Origin: Clostridia bacterium
GTDB lineage: Bacteria; Bacillota; Clostridia; Christensenellales; Aristaeellaceae
Assembly (NCBI GenBank): GCA_017471125.1
Contig: JAFUWR010000232.1
Span: forward strand, 1 to 23,134
Length of the DNA: 23,134 bases
Direction: 5' to 3'
In this document: positions 20,835 through 23,134 of the stretch, piece by piece
How the letters are laid out: every line of letters starts with the position of its first letter
How positions within the stretch are numbered: the first letter of the stretch is position 1
Program-made: the position numbers and the translations under genes
Notes under the pieces: model-generated
Database searches by the model: none
What the model saw: only the letters and a program-made list of their open reading frames with translations
What the model was told of the DNA's origin: nothing

Positions 20835-22138
20835 ATACGACCGTCGCGATCGCCATACTGATCGTCCTGTTCTTTGCGTTCATCATTTTGAGCTTTCCCA
20901 TCGCCTACGCCATCGGCATCGCGTCCGTCATCGGCATGATCTACATGGGCCTGAATCTCCAGCAGGTCGTGCAGCTGATGGTCAAGGGCGTGTTCAGCTT
21001 CTCGCTGATGGCCGTGCCGTTCTTCATATTGGCCGGTGAATTGATGGGCGAGGGCGGCATCTCCGACAAGCTGATCGAGCTGTCCGACGCCATCGTCGGC
21101 TGGATGCGCGGCGGCCTGGCGATGGTCAACATCGTGGCCTCCATGTTCTTCGGCGGCATCTCCGGCTCCTCGGCGGCGGACTGCGCCTCCCTGGGCACCA
21201 TCCTCATCCCCATGATGGTGGAGCAGGGCTACGACGACGACTTCTCCGCCAACGTCACCATGACCTCCTCCGTGCAGGGCATACTGATTCCGCCCAGCCA
21301 CAACATGGTCATCTACGCCACCGTGGCGGGCAGCGTGTCCATCGGACGGCTGTTCATCGCGGGCTACGCGCCGGGCATCCTGCTGGGCGTGGCGCTGATG
21401 ATCTACAGCTATTACATCTCCGTCAAGAAGCAGTACCCCAAGGGCGACGCCTTCGACCTCAAGCGCTTCATCAAGTCCTTCCTGAGCGCTTTCTGGGGCC
21501 TGATGACCGTGCTGATCGTGGTGGTCGGCGTGGTGGCCGGCGTGTTCACCGCCACCGAGTCCGCGGCCATCGCCGTCGTGTGGGCCATCATCTGTGGCGC
21601 GTTCATCTATCGCAAGCTGTCCTTAAAGGGCTTCTGGCAGGTGCTGGAGCGCGCGCTGAACACGCTGGCCATCGTGCTGATATTGATCTCCACGTCCGCG
21701 GCGTTCTCCTGGTGCCTGACGTATCTGAAGGTCCCCATGATCATCGCAAACGCGATATTGAGCGTCACCACCAACCGGTTCCTGATCCTTCTGCTGATGA
21801 ACGTCATCATGCTGATCTTCGGCACCATGATGGACATGAGCTGCAACATACTGCTGCTGACGCCCATCCTGCTGCCCATCGCCCAGCAGATCGGCGTGGA
21901 CCCGGTGCAGTTCGGCTGCATCATGATCCTGAACCTGGGCATCGGCCTGGTGACCCCGCCCGTGGGCTCCACGCTGTTCATCGGCTCCGCCATCTCCAAG
22001 GTGCCCATCGAGCGGCTGGGCAAGACGCTCATACCGTTCTTCGCGGTCATGCTGGTGGTGCTCGCCATCGTCACCTACTGGCCGGCGTTCACCATGACCC
22101 TGCCGAACATCATCATGCCCCTCAAGGTGGGCGGCTGA
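20831..22138 (+). CDS. dctM: TRAP transporter large membrane subunit (DctM family)
   Basis: This 435-residue protein, close to the usual DctM length, has about twelve hydrophobic segments. Family signatures include SLMAVPFFILAGELMGEGGIS, FFGGISGSSAADCASLGTILIPMM, SSVQGILIPPSHNMVIYA and NLGIGLVTPPVGSTLF. It is the ion-coupled translocation channel of the TRAP transporter. Translation starts at GTG 20831, which overlaps the dctQ stop (GTGA). It is followed after 18 bp by the UroD/MtaA-like gene with its own GGAG site, so all four are likely one transcript. Confidence 0.95.
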   Translation: MNTTVAIAILIVLFFAFIILSFPIAYAIGIASVIGMIYMGLNLQQVVQLMVKGVFSFSLMAVPFFILAGELMGEGGISDKLIELSDAIVGWMRGGLAMVNIVASMFFGGISGSSAADCASLGTILIPMMVEQGYDDDFSANVTMTSSVQGILIPPSHNMVIYATVAGSVSIGRLFIAGYAPGILLGVALMIYSYYISVKKQYPKGDAFDLKRFIKSFLSAFWGLMTVLIVVVGVVAGVFTATESAAIAVVWAIICGAFIYRKLSLKGFWQVLERALNTLAIVLILISTSAAFSWCLTYLKVPMIIANAILSVTTNRFLILLLMNVIMLIFGTMMDMSCNILLLTPILLPIAQQIGVDPVQFGCIMILNLGIGLVTPPVGSTLFIGSAISKVPIERLGKTLIPFFAVMLVVLAIVTYWPAFTMTLPNIIMPLKVGG

Positions 22139-22156
22139 CGAAAAGGAGAGTAATTT

Positions 22157-23134
22157 ATGTTTGATACCTCGCTGCGGGATTCCCAGAGCACGGCGGTGAG
22201 CGCCATCGCCCCGGAGGACTTCGACCTCGACCGCTACGCGGAGTACGCCGCGAAGCAGGACGAGAAGGTGAGAAGGTTCGTGCAGGCGGATTCCGGCGTG
22301 CTGGTGTACCGGCGCTTCCGCGTGGCGGAGGTCTACGGCTGGGAGTGCCAGGACCGGGAGCTGTCGTTGAAGCTCCAGCTCGGCGCGCTTCAACAGAGCA
22401 TGGGGTACGCCGCCGACATGGCCAACTACCTGGAGCCCTGGTACGGCATCGGCGTGGGCGCATCGGCCTTCGGCGCGAAGTACATCTGGCGGGACGGCCA
22501 GGCCCCCGCGGTGTCCGACGAGTTCGAGGGCATCGAGGACGCGCTGGCCTTCGACCCCGTGCCTATCGAGACCACCGAGATCGGCCGGGACCAGATGGCC
22601 TACGTAGAGTACTTCCTGGACAAGACCCGCGGGAAGCTGCCGGTGTCCTTCTGCGACATCCAGTCGCCCCTGAACATCATCAGCGAGATGATGCCCACCA
22701 CCGCGCTCTTCGAGGACATGCTCGAGGACCCGGACGCTTACAGCGACCTGGCCTACCGCGCGGGCGGGATGCTGCGGGACTACCTGCTCAAAATGCGCGA
22801 CCTGATCGGCGGGGCGCTGGCGCTGCCCGGCCACGGCTTCGCGTCCTCTCGGGCCATGATCGGCATCGGGGCCTCGGACGACACCAGCATCATGATCAGC
22901 AACCCCATGTTCGATGAACTGGAGGCCAATCAGCTGGCCGACATGTGCGAGCCCTTCGGCGGCGCGTTCTACCATAGCTGCGGCAACTGGGAGGCGAAGA
23001 TACCGTCCGTGCTGAAGGTGCGCAACCTCCTCGGCGCCGACGGCGCGTTCTCCAGCGAGACCGACCCGTCGCCCAACGACCCCGCGCCCTTCGGCAAGGC
23101 CTTCGCCGGCACCGGCAAGATATTGAACCTCCGG
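22157..23134 (+). CDS. UroD/MtaA-family putative corrinoid methyltransferase, 3' end outside window
   Basis: The frame is open from ATG 22157 to the window end (326 codons, no stop), preceded by GGAG (22145-22148) eight bases upstream. It belongs to the UroD/MtaA fold. H273 and C275 (FYHSCGNW) match the His-x-Cys zinc ligands of MtaA-type methyltransferases; the expected third cysteine would fall about 80 residues later, beyond the window. It differs clearly from the minus-strand paralogue at 17305-18354, so the two are not recent duplicates. It directly follows dctM in an apparent operon, suggesting that the TRAP-imported anion, or a product of it, is the methyl donor or acceptor. Methyltransferase activity is inferred; other UroD-fold reactions are possible. 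Confidence 0.78.
   Translation, partial: MFDTSLRDSQSTAVSAIAPEDFDLDRYAEYAAKQDEKVRRFVQADSGVLVYRRFRVAEVYGWECQDRELSLKLQLGALQQSMGYAADMANYLEPWYGIGVGASAFGAKYIWRDGQAPAVSDEFEGIEDALAFDPVPIETTEIGRDQMAYVEYFLDKTRGKLPVSFCDIQSPLNIISEMMPTTALFEDMLEDPDAYSDLAYRAGGMLRDYLLKMRDLIGGALALPGHGFASSRAMIGIGASDDTSIMISNPMFDELEANQLADMCEPFGGAFYHSCGNWEAKIPSVLKVRNLLGADGAFSSETDPSPNDPAPFGKAFAGTGKILNLR

Overview
The window is a GC-rich bacterial chromosome segment, most likely from an uncultured anaerobic Bacillota (Clostridia-type) organism. Signs of this are the strong AGGAGG-type ribosome binding sites, consensus TTGACA/TATAAT promoters, a cobalamin riboswitch, short 'ALA|E' signal peptides and the many oxygen-sensitive Fe-S redox enzymes. 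The signal-peptide style and the palindromic repeat recall Christensenellales/Oscillospirales-like gut lineages, but that placement is an inference. No phage, insertion sequence, CRISPR array, tRNA or rRNA was seen.

Region 1 (1-9044) is one tightly packed plus-strand operon: the end of fumC (class II fumarase), hdrB-hdrC-hdrA, flxD(mvhD)-flxC-flxB-flxA, then a soluble fumarate reductase-like pair frdB-frdA, closed by an intrinsic terminator. Genes are 12-33 bp apart or overlap. FlxABCD-HdrABC is known as an NADH-dependent, flavin-based electron-bifurcating module. Its linkage to fumarase and to a fumarate reductase with no membrane anchor suggests cytoplasmic NADH:fumarate reduction coupled to ferredoxin reduction.

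Region 2 (9100-11946) is an ECF-type cobalt or nickel importer, cbiM (with PDGLE tail)-cbiQ-cbiO, with its own promoter. A composite palindromic repeat of 120-190 bp separates cbiM from cbiQ. Region 3 (11970-15153) has a minus-strand panE-like/MATE pair and a divergent, membrane-anchored SAM methyltransferase whose perfect consensus promoter carries an operator-like palindrome.

Region 4 (15222-17295) is a cobalamin-riboswitch-controlled pair of exported proteins: a CbiK-type cobaltochelatase with a signal peptide and an added helical N-terminal domain, and a small secreted NEAT/Shr-like protein. Region 5 (17305-18905, minus) holds a UroD-fold protein with an MtaA-type zinc site and a YcxB-like membrane protein. 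Region 6 (19006-23134) is a TRAP transporter (dctP, dctQ, dctM) followed by a second MtaA-like UroD-family gene that runs off the window.

Two themes connect the genes: anaerobic electron bifurcation with fumarate as probable sink, and cobalt/corrinoid acquisition and use (cobalt import, exported chelatase, B12 riboswitch, corrinoid methyltransferase-like enzymes).
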